A stretch of 64,000 nucleotides of DNA from an uncultured Winogradskyella sp. (GCF_947501905.1 NZ_CANMXL010000005.1:1-64000); one strand, 5' to 3'. Shown: positions 45,742 to 53,992, counted from the first letter of the stretch. Translations and numbers: made by a program. The notes: a model not told the origin generated them from the letters alone.

Positions 45742-46895
45742 TAAAAGAATGTTTTATGTTCTCTATTCATTTTACGTAATAGTAGACTGCAACGGTATCG
45801 ATCTTCGTGGTATTCATCATACAATCTATCTAATGCAGTCACACATTTATCGATGCCTATCTCGTCGGCCCAAGCCAATAAACCTTTCGGATAATTAACA
45901 CCTTTGGTCATGGCATTATCAATATCTTCAGCAGATGCTATATTTAAAAACAATGCATCTGCTGCTTCGTTAATTAGCATAACTAAAACACGATTACATA
46001 TTTTTTCTGCTAAACCTTTATCTTCTATTGGGCTTGGTTTAGTCGCACCTTCAGAATAATCGTAATAGCCTCTACCCGATTTACGCCCTAAATAACCCGC
46101 TTCAGAAAATCGCTTTTGTGTAAATGCTGGTTTATATCTTGGGTCGAAATAAAATGCCGTAAACACAGTTTCAGTCACCGTATAATTAACATCGTTGCCA
46201 ATGAAATCCATTAATTCAAATGGTCCCATTCTGAATCCTCCAATGGTTTTTAAACTCCAATCAATGGTTGCAAAATCTGCAATACCTTCTTCATAGATTC
46301 TTAATGCTTCACCATAAAAAGGTCTGGCTACTCTATTGACTATAAAACCAGGTGTGTCTTTTGCTACTGCTACTACTTTTTTCCAATCAGAAATGGTTTC
46401 AATTGACTTCTGAAGTACAACCTCAGATGTTTGAATAGCAGGAATCACCTCTACCAATTTCATTAAAGGTGCTGGATTGAAAAAGTGAATTCCAACGCAG
46501 CGTTCTGGGTTTTGCAATGATGCAGCTATTGACGCTATAGATAAACTTGACGTATTGGAGGCGATAATACAATCGTCTGCCACATAGCCTTCCAATTCTG
46601 AAAAGACTTTCTTTTTAATATCTAGGTTTTCAATAATGGCTTCAATCGTTAAGTTAGCATCTGATAAATCTTTCAGACTATCTACATAAGAGATATTTGA
46701 TTGAATCCTCTCTTTTTCGTCTGCATCAATTCGACCTTTTTCAATAAGACGACTTAGTACTTTTTCTAATACCGCTTTAGCTTTATCCAAAGCAGCTTGA
46801 TTAGTGTCGTATAACTTTACTTGACAACCAGCAGTTGCAGCAACTTGTGCAATGCCACTTCCCATGGTTCCAGAACCTATAATTCCTACGTTCAT
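45741..46895 (-). CDS. paaH: 3-hydroxyadipyl-CoA dehydrogenase
   Basis: NAD-dependent oxidation of 3-hydroxyadipyl-CoA to 3-oxoadipyl-CoA in the lower phenylacetate pathway. The 384-residue protein has the Rossmann motif VGIIGSGTMGSGIAQVAATAG, the SNTSSLSI and GIHFFNPAPLMKLVE (catalytic His) blocks and a C-terminal dimerisation domain with GGFRMGPFELMDFIGNDVN. Length lies above the short HAD type (about 280), with the second C-terminal repeat present, as in PaaH proteins of bacteria. Position between paaI and a threonine dehydratase gene. Confidence 0.92.
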   Translation of the reverse strand: MNVGIIGSGTMGSGIAQVAATAGCQVKLYDTNQAALDKAKAVLEKVLSRLIEKGRIDADEKERIQSNISYVDSLKDLSDANLTIEAIIENLDIKKKVFSELEGYVADDCIIASNTSSLSIASIAASLQNPERCVGIHFFNPAPLMKLVEVIPAIQTSEVVLQKSIETISDWKKVVAVAKDTPGFIVNRVARPFYGEALRIYEEGIADFATIDWSLKTIGGFRMGPFELMDFIGNDVNYTVTETVFTAFYFDPRYKPAFTQKRFSEAGYLGRKSGRGYYDYSEGATKPSPIEDKGLAEKICNRVLVMLINEAADALFLNIASAEDIDNAMTKGVNYPKGLLAWADEIGIDKCVTALDRLYDEYHEDRYRCSLLLRKMNREHKTFF

Positions 46896-46904
46896 AGTTT
46901 TATA

Positions 46905-47840
46905 TTAAAATGGTAGATTTTTGACATCTACATTTCCGCCAGATAAAATGATACCGACGTTTTTATTTTTAAATTCTTCTTTATTCTTCAATACGGCAGC
47001 AAAAGGCACAGCGCACGAAGGTTCAATAATTATCTTCATGCGTTCCCAAATAAGCTGCATGGCGTTTACAATTTCATCTTCTTCAACACGGATAATCTTA
47101 TCGACATGCTTTTGAATAATCGGAAAATTGCGGTCTCCCAAATGTGTTCTTAAGCCATCAGCAACCGTATGAAAACTATCATTCTTTTCTATTTTACCAG
47201 AAATTAAAGAACGATATGCATCGTCTGCTTCCATCGGCTCGCCACCTATGATTTTACAATTATCAGAAAAATAATGTGCTGCCAAAGCTGTACCTGCAAT
47301 CAATCCACCACCACCAACTGGAGTTAAAATTACATCTAATTCTGGATATTCCTCTAGTAACTCCATAGCAGCTGTACTATTGCCATAAATTACCTCATCT
47401 TGATTTGATGGATGTAAAAAAGACGCTCCTTTTTCCTCCTTTATTTTATTCGCCGTTGCTTCTCTAGCCTGAGGTGTAGATTCGCATTCTATAATCTCAC
47501 CTTGGTAAGTCTTTACGCCATCTTTTTTGACTTGAGGTGCATTTTCCGGCATTACGATATATGCTTTTACTTCTAGTTTTTGTGCCGCTAATGACACTGC
47601 CTGAGCAAAATTTCCTGAAGAATGTGTTACCACACCTCGTTGCCTTTCGTCATCCGACAGTGATAAAATAGCATTGGCTGCGCCTCTCATTTTAAAAGCT
47701 CCCATTTTTTGAAAATTCTCACATTTAAATACAACATCTGCACCAACCATTTCATTTATCAAGTTGGAGCTTAATACTGGCGTCTTATGAATAAATGGTT
47801 TTATTCTGTTATGGACTTCTATGAGAGTTTGTTTATCCAA
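46905..47840 (-). CDS. Threonine/serine dehydratase-type PLP enzyme inside the paa operon
   Basis: A 311-residue fold-type II PLP enzyme. PLP Lys in GAFKMRGAANAI, SSGNFAQAVSLAA and the phosphate loop VGGGGLIAG are present. It lacks a C-terminal ACT domain, so it is like catabolic TdcB or serine racemase rather than allosteric IlvA. The product of threonine deamination, 2-oxobutyrate, fits the nearby branched-chain oxo-acid dehydrogenase, but this is inference. It is directly downstream of paaG (no gap) and 9 bases from paaH, so it belongs to the same transcript. Confidence 0.9.
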   Translation of the reverse strand: MDKQTLIEVHNRIKPFIHKTPVLSSNLINEMVGADVVFKCENFQKMGAFKMRGAANAILSLSDDERQRGVVTHSSGNFAQAVSLAAQKLEVKAYIVMPENAPQVKKDGVKTYQGEIIECESTPQAREATANKIKEEKGASFLHPSNQDEVIYGNSTAAMELLEEYPELDVILTPVGGGGLIAGTALAAHYFSDNCKIIGGEPMEADDAYRSLISGKIEKNDSFHTVADGLRTHLGDRNFPIIQKHVDKIIRVEEDEIVNAMQLIWERMKIIIEPSCAVPFAAVLKNKEEFKNKNVGIILSGGNVDVKNLPF

Positions 47841-48620
47841 TTAATTTCCTTTGAAATTCGGTTTACGCTTTTCTATAAATGCCGCAACACCTTCTGCATA
47901 ATCATTACTGCTCGCTGCTTCAATTTGCAATTTAGATTCTAAAGCCAATTGGTCTTCTAAGGTATTGGTCATGGATTTATTAAACAATTCCTTAATAAAG
48001 CCTAATGCTTTTGTCGGCATATTAGCAAGCTTATTGGCTAGTTGATTAATAGTGTCTTCAAAGTCATCTAACGATACAGACTTGTAAATCATTCCCATTT
48101 TTTCTGCCTCTTCCGCGGAAATCTTATCACCTAGCATTGCTAAGGCTTGAGCTTTTTGAAAACCAATTAATCTTGGCAAAAAGAAGGTTCCTGCACTATC
48201 TGGCACCAAACCAATTAAACTAAACGCTTGAATAAAGCTTACCTTCTCATGAGCAACAACAATATCACATGCTAAAGCTATGTTTGCTCCTGCGCCTGCT
48301 GCGACCCCATTTACAGCTCCAATGATTGGCTTCTTTATTGCGCGTAATCTTGTAATGATTGGATTATAGTGTTCTTCTAAAATCTTTTTAAACCCAGGAT
48401 TTAATTCTGGATCCGTTACTTCTTTTAGATCTTGACCTGCACAAAATGCTTTTCCATTTCCTGTAAGCACAATGGCTCTAACTTCTGGATTTGCTTCGCA
48501 GTCGTCTAAAATATTTTGAAGACTTAAAGCCATTTCACGATTAAAGCTATTAAATACTTCTGGCCGATTTAGAGTAATACGCGCTACTTTATTTTCTATT
48601 TTTAGTTCTATTGAACTCAT
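47841..48620 (-). CDS. paaG: Ring-1,2-epoxyphenylacetyl-CoA isomerase (oxepin-CoA forming)
   Basis: Crotonase-fold enzyme that isomerises the epoxide made by the PaaABCE monooxygenase to oxepin-CoA. The 259-residue protein shows 'NRPEVFNSFNREMALSLQN', the oxyanion segment 'GNGKAFCAGQDLKEV', 'VNGVAAGAGANIALACDI' and FSLIGLVPDSAGTFFLPR with the catalytic Asp. These are closer to PaaG than the crotonase at 39.7 kb. The paa position confirms. The end abuts the threonine dehydratase gene. Confidence 0.92.
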   Translation of the reverse strand: MSSIELKIENKVARITLNRPEVFNSFNREMALSLQNILDDCEANPEVRAIVLTGNGKAFCAGQDLKEVTDPELNPGFKKILEEHYNPIITRLRAIKKPIIGAVNGVAAGAGANIALACDIVVAHEKVSFIQAFSLIGLVPDSAGTFFLPRLIGFQKAQALAMLGDKISAEEAEKMGMIYKSVSLDDFEDTINQLANKLANMPTKALGFIKELFNKSMTNTLEDQLALESKLQIEAASSNDYAEGVAAFIEKRKPNFKGN

Positions 48621-48659
48621 GCTCTATTGTCTTTTATGAGAGTCTCACCTTCGTGAAAA

Positions 48660-49040
48660 CTAAAGTTTAAAATGTGGATTGTAAATTATTCCTATTATAT
48701 TTTTCCATGGATCGTATAGACTAGCCACCATAATATCATCGCCAACATTATTAGGTGCTTCGTGCTCTGTAGCACCTAAATTTATTAAATGTTGATAGAC
48801 TTCCTGCATATCGTTAACGCCCCAATAAGAAAATACATTTTCCGTTTTTGAATCGATATCTCTTTCTTCGGATTGCAAACCTAATTCGTATCCACCAATA
48901 TTAAAACCTACATAAAAAGGCTCATTAAAATAAGGTTCGGTATTAAAAGCTTTCGAATACCATTCTGTGCCTTCTACAATATCGCTTACCATATAAATGG
49001 TAGTTCGTAACCCTAACATTAAAGATTTTTTGTCGCTCAT
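48660..49040 (-). CDS. VOC-superfamily (glyoxalase-like) protein in the paa operon
   Basis: A 126-residue protein with two beta-alpha-beta-beta-beta modules of the vicinal oxygen chelate fold: TIYMVSDIVEGTEWYSKAFN and VNDMQEVYQHLINLGATEHE, ending in SLYDPWKNIIGIIYNPHF. Such proteins range from lyases to metal-free binding proteins. The usual metal His/Glu pattern is not clear here: the first strand has Tyr instead of His. It lies between paaD and paaG with gaps of about 40 to 80 bases. Function unknown. Confidence 0.82.
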   Translation of the reverse strand: MSDKKSLMLGLRTTIYMVSDIVEGTEWYSKAFNTEPYFNEPFYVGFNIGGYELGLQSEERDIDSKTENVFSYWGVNDMQEVYQHLINLGATEHEAPNNVGDDIMVASLYDPWKNIIGIIYNPHFKL

Positions 49041-49085
49041 ACCTTAATTGGACTTAAATTCTTTTTTAATACTATTTTTTCTTGA

Positions 49086-49114
49086 TGAAATCCTGAAATA
49101 TACTCAGGACGACA
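49086..49114. repeat. Degenerate copy of the dispersed hairpin repeat
   Basis: Arms tcctga (49091-49096) and tcagga (49104-49109) followed by cgacaa. Same layout as the copies near 36801 and 50401 but diverged. In the gap between the VOC gene and paaD. Confidence 0.4.
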
Positions 49115-49122
49115 ACAAGTTG

Positions 49123-49623
49123 TTATTTCAAACATTTGAAGTAATCAAAAGGTTCCTGGCAATCATCACACTGAAATTGTGCTTTACATGCCGTGGAACC
49201 AAACTGGCTTACTAGTCTAGTGTTTTGCGAACTGCAATTGGTGCACTTAACAATTCGCTTTCCATTGAACAGCGCATCTTTGTCTGCATCGGCTTCCAAC
49301 GGCGCTGCTATACCATAATCTTCTAATGCCTTACGTCCTCTTGGTGTAATCCAATCGGTTGTCCAAGCTGGATGCAAAATCAAATCAATTTCAGATTTGT
49401 AGCCTGCATCTTTTAGTGCTTTTTTTATATCATCACCTATAACATCCATTGCAGGACAGCCGCTATAAGTTGGCGTAATTTCAACTTTAACAACACCCTC
49501 CTCAATAATTGCAGAACGCACAACACCCATATCCATAATAGACAAAACTGGAATTTCAGGGTCTGAAACCTGTTCCAGTATTGAAATTAATCTATGTTCT
49601 ATATTTTGTTCTATACTTGTCAT
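49123..49623 (-). CDS. paaD: PaaD, Fe-S assembly/maturation factor of the phenylacetyl-CoA epoxidase
   Basis: A 166-residue protein with an N-terminal DUF59/MIP18-type domain (DPEIPVLSIMDMGVV, then TPTYSGCPAMDVIGDDI) and a C-terminal zinc-ribbon-like cysteine cluster (CTNCSS ... CDDCQEPFDYFKCLK). Family members act in assembly of the PaaABCE monooxygenase. It follows paaC by 1 base. Length and both domains are complete. Confidence 0.95.
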   Translation of the reverse strand: MTSIEQNIEHRLISILEQVSDPEIPVLSIMDMGVVRSAIIEEGVVKVEITPTYSGCPAMDVIGDDIKKALKDAGYKSEIDLILHPAWTTDWITPRGRKALEDYGIAAPLEADADKDALFNGKRIVKCTNCSSQNTRLVSQFGSTACKAQFQCDDCQEPFDYFKCLK

Positions 49624-49624
49624 T

Positions 49625-50380
49625 CTACCATTCCATATTTGGATAGGTACGTTGCATATATTGCAAATCGCTAAGTAAATACCCTAAATGTTCTGTATGG
49701 ACACCTTCTTTTCCGCCTTTTTGAAAATATTTAGATTCTGGTACCTTAAGTGTAGCTTCGTCTAAAAGCGACTTTACATTTTTATAATAATTATCTTTCA
49801 GTTTAGTTACATCAACACCAATTCCTTCTTCTACCATTGCTTTATCTGCTTCTGTTTGATGGAATAATTCGTCTGTATACGTCCATAAATCGTCAATTGC
49901 GTTTTGCATTTTTTGATGACTTTCTTCAGTACCATCGCCTAACCGTTTTACCCAATCCGAAGAAAAACGCTCGTGATAACTTACTTCTTTGATACATTTA
50001 TTCGCTATTGCTGCAAGCGTTAAATCTGTACTTTTTTGCAATTCTGAAAGAAACATTAAATGATATACATCGAATAAAAATTGTCTTCCTAAGGTATATG
50101 CAAAGTCAGTATTTGGCTGTTCTACTAACAGTACATTCTTATACTCACGCTCTTTACGAAGCATTGCAATATCATCCTCTGTTCTGCCATCTCCAGCAAG
50201 CTTAGCCGCATATTGAAAATAGCTACGAACTTGACCAAATAAATCTAAAGAAATATTGGTACATGCAATGTCTGTTTCTAGACTTGGTCCATGGCCACAT
50301 AGCTCTCCCATGCGTTGCCCAAGAATTAGGCTGTTGTCTGCAATGCCGAGAATGCAATTATATAAGTTTTCGTTTTTCAT
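49625..50380 (-). CDS. paaC: PaaC, structural subunit of the phenylacetyl-CoA 1,2-epoxidase
   Basis: A 251-residue all-helical ferritin-like subunit that pairs with catalytic PaaA but lacks its own iron site. Recognisable segments are GIADNSLILGQRMGELCGHGP, FLFDVYHLMFLSELQKS and EVSYHERFSSDWVKRLGDGT. Position after paaA and paaB matches the standard operon order. It abuts paaD (1-base gap). An 83-base gap with a nested repeat separates it from paaB. Confidence 0.95.
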   Translation of the reverse strand: MKNENLYNCILGIADNSLILGQRMGELCGHGPSLETDIACTNISLDLFGQVRSYFQYAAKLAGDGRTEDDIAMLRKEREYKNVLLVEQPNTDFAYTLGRQFLFDVYHLMFLSELQKSTDLTLAAIANKCIKEVSYHERFSSDWVKRLGDGTEESHQKMQNAIDDLWTYTDELFHQTEADKAMVEEGIGVDVTKLKDNYYKNVKSLLDEATLKVPESKYFQKGGKEGVHTEHLGYLLSDLQYMQRTYPNMEW

Positions 50381-50398
50381 GTTAATTCATTTCTTGAT

Positions 50399-50452
50399 AA
50401 GATTCTGAAACAACACTTCGACAAGCTCAGTGTGACACTTCAGAATGACAAA
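50399..50452. repeat. Nested dispersed hairpin repeat, copy 2
   Basis: Outer arms attctgaa (50402-50409) and ttcagaat (50439-50446) match copy 1, but 29 bases lie between them instead of 5. The inserted part contains cacttcgacaagctcagtg, a second hairpin ending in tgacac. This looks like one element inserted into another. It lies between paaB and paaC. Confidence 0.55.
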
Positions 50453-50463
50453 TCAAAGATTTA

Positions 50464-50751
50464 TTACATATGTTTTACTTCGTCTGGTAAATCATAAAAT
50501 GTAGGATGACGATATACTTTATCTTGAGCAGGCTCAAATAACTCGCCATTGTTTTCTGGATTTGATGCTGTAATATGTTTAGATTCTACAACCCAAATAC
50601 TCACACCTTCATTTCGTCTTGTATATACATCTCGTGCATTCTCTAGTGCCATATCAGAATCTGCAGCGTGCAAACTACCACAATGCCTGTGTTCTAATCC
50701 GTTTTTACTTCTTACGAAGATTTCCCATAAGGGCCAATTTTTAGCTGACAT
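50464..50751 (-). CDS. paaB: PaaB, small subunit of the phenylacetyl-CoA 1,2-epoxidase
   Basis: A 95-residue protein. Sequence 'WPLWEIFVRSKNGLEHRHCG', LHAADSDMALENARDVYTRR and 'VYRHPTFYDLPDEVKHM' fits PaaB along its full length. In the complex PaaB bridges the PaaAC heterodimers. Follows paaA by 12 bases. The gap to paaC holds the nested repeat, which is unusual inside an operon and may affect mRNA stability. Confidence 0.96.
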   Translation of the reverse strand: MSAKNWPLWEIFVRSKNGLEHRHCGSLHAADSDMALENARDVYTRRNEGVSIWVVESKHITASNPENNGELFEPAQDKVYRHPTFYDLPDEVKHM

Positions 50752-50763
50752 AATTTATATCGT

Positions 50764-51720
50764 TTAAACTACTTGTTTTTCTTTTCTTGCTTGTTTTTTC
50801 TCTGCATGTGCCATTGCTGCATCACGAACCCATTCTCCACGTTCCCATGCACCAACTCTAGCTTTCATTCTTTCTTTATTCATTGGTCCATGACCTTTAA
50901 CCACTTGCCAAAATTCATCCCAATCAATTTCACCAAAATCATAACTACCACGTTCTTCATTCCATTTTAAATCTGGGTCTGGAACAGTCAATCCAATTAA
51001 GTCTGCTTGAGGAACTGTTTGGTCAATAAATTGCTGACGTAAATCGTCATTAGACTTACGCTTCAGTTTCCATTTCATGGATTGCTCTGTATGAACAGAT
51101 ACATCATCTGTTGGGCCTAACATCATTAGACTTGGCCACCACCATCGATTTAAAGCATCTTGTGCCATTTCTTTTTGTTCTGGTGTTCCATTGGCTAATT
51201 TCATCATAATCTCGAAACCTTGACGTTGGTGAAAGCTTTCTTCCTTACAAACGCGAATCATTGCCCTAGCATAAGGTCCATAAGAGGTATTACATAATGG
51301 CACTTGATTAATAATGGCAGCACCATCGACTAGCCAACCAATAGCTCCCATATCTGCCCACGTGATTGTTGGGTAATTGAAGATACTCGAATATTTAGCT
51401 TTACCTGTATGCAATTGCTCATACATTTCTTCACGAGAAATACCTAATGTTTCTGTTGCTGAGTACAAATACAATCCATGACCAGCCTCATCTTGAACCT
51501 TTGCCAACAGCGCTACTTTTCTCCTCAGAGAAGGCGCTCTTGTAATCCAGTTACCTTCAGGAAGCATACCAACGATTTCAGAGTGGGCATGCTGAGACAT
51601 CTGTCTAATGTGCGTTTTACGATACTTCTCCGGCATCCAGTCTTTAGGCTCAATCTTTTCATCACGTGCAATTTTTGCATCAAATTCACGCTCCAAACTT
51701 CTAATTTGTTCTTCACTCAT
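50764..51720 (-). CDS. paaA: PaaA, di-iron catalytic subunit of the phenylacetyl-CoA 1,2-epoxidase
   Basis: Catalytic subunit that epoxidises phenylacetyl-CoA using O2. The 318-residue protein has the two di-iron ExxH motifs in a four-helix bundle: [17 protein letters not shown] and [15 protein letters not shown]. Also typical are '[18 protein letters not shown]' and the C-terminal '[19 protein letters not shown]'. Complete length, ends in a Lys-rich tail. An exported-protein gene and paaE lie upstream on the same strand. Confidence 0.97.
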   Translation of the reverse strand: MSEEQIRSLEREFDAKIARDEKIEPKDWMPEKYRKTHIRQMSQHAHSEIVGMLPEGNWITRAPSLRRKVALLAKVQDEAGHGLYLYSATETLGISREEMYEQLHTGKAKYSSIFNYPTITWADMGAIGWLVDGAAIINQVPLCNTSYGPYARAMIRVCKEESFHQRQGFEIMMKLANGTPEQKEMAQDALNRWWWPSLMMLGPTDDVSVHTEQSMKWKLKRKSNDDLRQQFIDQTVPQADLIGLTVPDPDLKWNEERGSYDFGEIDWDEFWQVVKGHGPMNKERMKARVGAWERGEWVRDAAMAHAEKKQARKEKQVV

Positions 51721-51825
51721 TTTCTTTAGCTTTTAGCTGTTGGCTGTTGGCCACAAGCGAGTTAATTTTTCTTTTTCTATATATTATTTATCAGTTTAAA
51801 TGCTTAAAATGCTACGAGATATTAC

Positions 51826-52260
51826 TCATTCTTCATAATATGCATTCAATTTACGTGTTACTTCATTGGGGTTTTTTGAAATGTACTCTAATAAACCACT
51901 CGGAATTCGACAGGGCAAAATAAATGTATCAAATTGCATATTAAAAACCTTATACCAAGGGATATTTTTAAGCTTTTCTAATAGTAAAAAAGCCATTATC
52001 CCAGAAGTAATTTTGACAGATTCGCTACCACAAACCTGAACATCGATTTCTTCAATATTACTAATATTGCTAATAATGATTGGTTGATATTTTACAATAT
52101 TTCTTTTGATATTATCAAAATTTTCATTCTCAATAATTTGATACTTTTCATTATCCCAAGTGAATACTATTTCTTTAGTCAAATAAATATCTGTTGTCTT
52201 TGCAAAACAATGTAATTGCCCAGCAATTATAATTGATATTATAAAAATCCATTTTCGCAT
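51826..52260 (-). CDS. Exported protein of unknown function between paaE and paaA
   Basis: A 144-residue protein with an N-terminal hydrophobic signal (IFIISIIIAGQLHCFAK). The mature part has a possible beta-alpha unit (NIVKYQPIIISNISNIEE) and two cysteines (VQVCGSES and LPCRIPSG). No family recognised. It stands in an otherwise strictly conserved paaE-paaA position, with about 100 bases to paaA and 18 bases to paaE. AT content and codon use look like the neighbours, so no sign of recent transfer is visible by eye. Confidence 0.68.
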   Translation of the reverse strand: MRKWIFIISIIIAGQLHCFAKTTDIYLTKEIVFTWDNEKYQIIENENFDNIKRNIVKYQPIIISNISNIEEIDVQVCGSESVKITSGIMAFLLLEKLKNIPWYKVFNMQFDTFILPCRIPSGLLEYISKNPNEVTRKLNAYYEE

Positions 52261-52278
52261 AATGACTGATAATATTTT

Positions 52279-53352
52279 TTACACATCAAAGTCTACAACT
52301 ACTTTATCTGAGGTTGGCACAGCTTGACAACTTAATACCAAGTTTTGTGATACTTCTTTTTCGTCTAAAGCATAGTTAATTTTCATTTCTACTGAACCCT
52401 CTTTTACTTCGCACTTACAGGTACTACAAACACCACCTTTACAAGCAAATGGCAAATCGGCTCCGGCACCAAGGGCAGCATCCAAAATATTGTCGTACTC
52501 TTTTGTCATGGTGAATAAGAATTCTTTTCCGCCATCGACTATTGTTACTTCAGTACCCTCAACATTTTGCTGTGCTAAACGCTCAGCACGTTTAATATCC
52601 TCTTCTGAAAGTCCCGTAACAAACAATTCGTAATGCACGAGTTCTTTAGGCAATCCTGCATCAATTAGATATTGACTCACATACTTTACCATCTGTTCAG
52701 GCCCACATAAAAACACTTCGTTTGTATCTGGTATATCTATGAAGGTACCCGTGAGTACTTTCATTTTTTCATCATCAAAGCGCCCATTGAACAATTCGAT
52801 ATCCCGACGCTCTTTAGTTAGGAAATAGTAGATTTCTAATCTTCCAAAATAGGTGTTTCGTAGTTGTTCTAGTTCCTCCTTAAAGATAATAGATTTTGCT
52901 GTCTTATTGACGTAGAACAATTTACAGGTAGAATTTGGCTCTAAAGCCAAATGTGTTTTTATCATTGATAAAACTGGAGTAATTCCGCTACCAGCTGCAA
53001 AGAACAAATAATTTTTTGCTTCTTTTGAATTTACTTCTACTCCGAAAGCCCCACTTGGTGCCATAACTTCTAGCATCTCACCTTGCTTAAGCTCTTCGTT
53101 TACATAAGTAGAAAACTTACCTCCTGGAATCTGCTTTACGGCAACTTGCCATTTTTTATCAATAGGACTTGAACATAAAGAGTATGACCTCCTTAAATCT
53201 TCACCTTTGATATTAGCCTTTAATGTAAGGTGTTGCCCTTGCTGAAAGTCAAATTCGTTATGCAATTCTGTTGGAACATTAAAAGTGATGACCGATGTAT
53301 CTTCGGTTTCTTTGTAAATATCCTCAACTTTTAATTTATGAAATTCTACCAT
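52279..53352 (-). CDS. paaE: PaaE, reductase of the phenylacetyl-CoA 1,2-epoxidase
   Basis: Electron-transfer subunit: FAD domain (residues 1-100, with RRSYSLCSSP), NAD(P)-binding domain (about 110-235, AAGSGITPVLSMI and FLCGPEQMV) and C-terminal plant-type [2Fe-2S] domain with FACKGGVCSTCKCEV and a final Cys in LVLSCQA. From the ATG at 53352 it has 357 residues and begins VEFHKLKVEDIYKETE like other PaaE; an ATG at 53370 would add six residues. A -7 box and a palindromic operator precede it, so it opens the paa operon. Confidence 0.94.
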   Translation of the reverse strand: MVEFHKLKVEDIYKETEDTSVITFNVPTELHNEFDFQQGQHLTLKANIKGEDLRRSYSLCSSPIDKKWQVAVKQIPGGKFSTYVNEELKQGEMLEVMAPSGAFGVEVNSKEAKNYLFFAAGSGITPVLSMIKTHLALEPNSTCKLFYVNKTAKSIIFKEELEQLRNTYFGRLEIYYFLTKERRDIELFNGRFDDEKMKVLTGTFIDIPDTNEVFLCGPEQMVKYVSQYLIDAGLPKELVHYELFVTGLSEEDIKRAERLAQQNVEGTEVTIVDGGKEFLFTMTKEYDNILDAALGAGADLPFACKGGVCSTCKCEVKEGSVEMKINYALDEKEVSQNLVLSCQAVPTSDKVVVDFDV

Positions 53353-53373
53353 TTTAAAATTTGAATACATAAA

Positions 53374-53391
53374 ACTAACAACTGTTAGTTA
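53374..53391. promoter_or_regulatory. Palindromic operator at the paa operon start (AACTAACA-AC-TGTTAGTT)
   Basis: A perfect 8-2-8 palindrome lies directly downstream of a -7 box and directly upstream of the paaE start. TetR-family regulators of phenylacetate and fatty-acid genes bind ACTAAC...GTTAGT-type sites. The adjacent tetR gene makes it the probable repressor target. Confidence 0.72.
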
Positions 53392-53398
53392 ACGATAC

Positions 53399-53406
53399 AA
53401 AGTTAA
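53399..53406 (-). promoter_or_regulatory. Likely -7 box of the paa operon
   Basis: The minus strand reads TAACTTTG, fitting TAnnTTTG. It ends 7 bases before the palindrome 53374-53391, so a bound repressor would cover the transcription start. Confidence 0.55.
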
Positions 53407-53422
53407 TAAATAATATTCTTAA

Positions 53423-53992
53423 CTAGGTGTTAATTCCTTTAATAAGAATTTGAGCTAATGATGCAGACAATTCTTCAGGATTCACATTGCCTTTTTTTGG
53501 TATCCATAAGTACAATGACCGAAGTGTCGATAACATTGAAAACATTAGCACATCTGGTTTTACTGCCTTAATTTCTTTATTTTCTATACCAGACTCGATG
53601 ATACTTCTATAATTATTCTCATAATCTTGTCGGAGTTTTAAATAATAATCTAGCTTACTTTCAAGATGCATCCAATCAGAATTCAATGCTGCTAAACCAT
53701 CAGTGTTTTCAATAGCAATCTTCACATGTAAATCTATAATCTGCTCTAGCTTTTGAATACTATTAGAATCGTCTTCAATTATTTTATGCATTCCGGCTGT
53801 AAAATCTTCAGCAATAGCTAAAACAATATCTTGCAATATGGCTTGCTTAGATGAAATATGATTATAGAGACTAGCAGCTTTTATACCCATTTCTGTAGCC
53901 AAATCGCGCATGGTTACCGCGCTATACCCTTTGTTTTTAAATAATCGAGCCGCTACTCTAAGTATTTCTTCTTTTCGGGTTTCTTTTTGCAT
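53423..53992 (-). CDS. TetR/AcrR-family regulator of the paa operon (PaaR-like)
   Basis: A 189-residue repressor. The N-terminal HTH (about 1-55) has RKEEILRVAARLFKNKGYSA and TMRDLATEMGIKAASLYNHI; the C-terminal ligand pocket is helical. The best start is ATG 53992; TTG at 53998 would add two residues. It lies 70 bases upstream of paaE on the same strand, with the palindrome between them. By analogy to PaaR/FadR-type TetR proteins the inducer is likely an aryl- or acyl-CoA. It diverges from the phenylalanine hydroxylase gene. Confidence 0.92.
   Translation of the reverse strand: MQKETRKEEILRVAARLFKNKGYSAVTMRDLATEMGIKAASLYNHISSKQAILQDIVLAIAEDFTAGMHKIIEDDSNSIQKLEQIIDLHVKIAIENTDGLAALNSDWMHLESKLDYYLKLRQDYENNYRSIIESGIENKEIKAVKPDVLMFSMLSTLRSLYLWIPKKGNVNPEELSASLAQILIKGINT

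Noticed and set aside
51721..51825. Short agctgttggctgttggcc stretch downstream of the exported protein gene as a regulatory element
   Set aside because: A small direct repeat of about 7 bases only; no symmetry and no match to other sites in the window.
53374..53391. Possibility that the paaE-side palindrome is a terminator of tetR
   Set aside because: No T-run follows on the minus strand beyond a few bases, the stem is short and AT-rich, and a -7 box lies just upstream, which fits an operator better.
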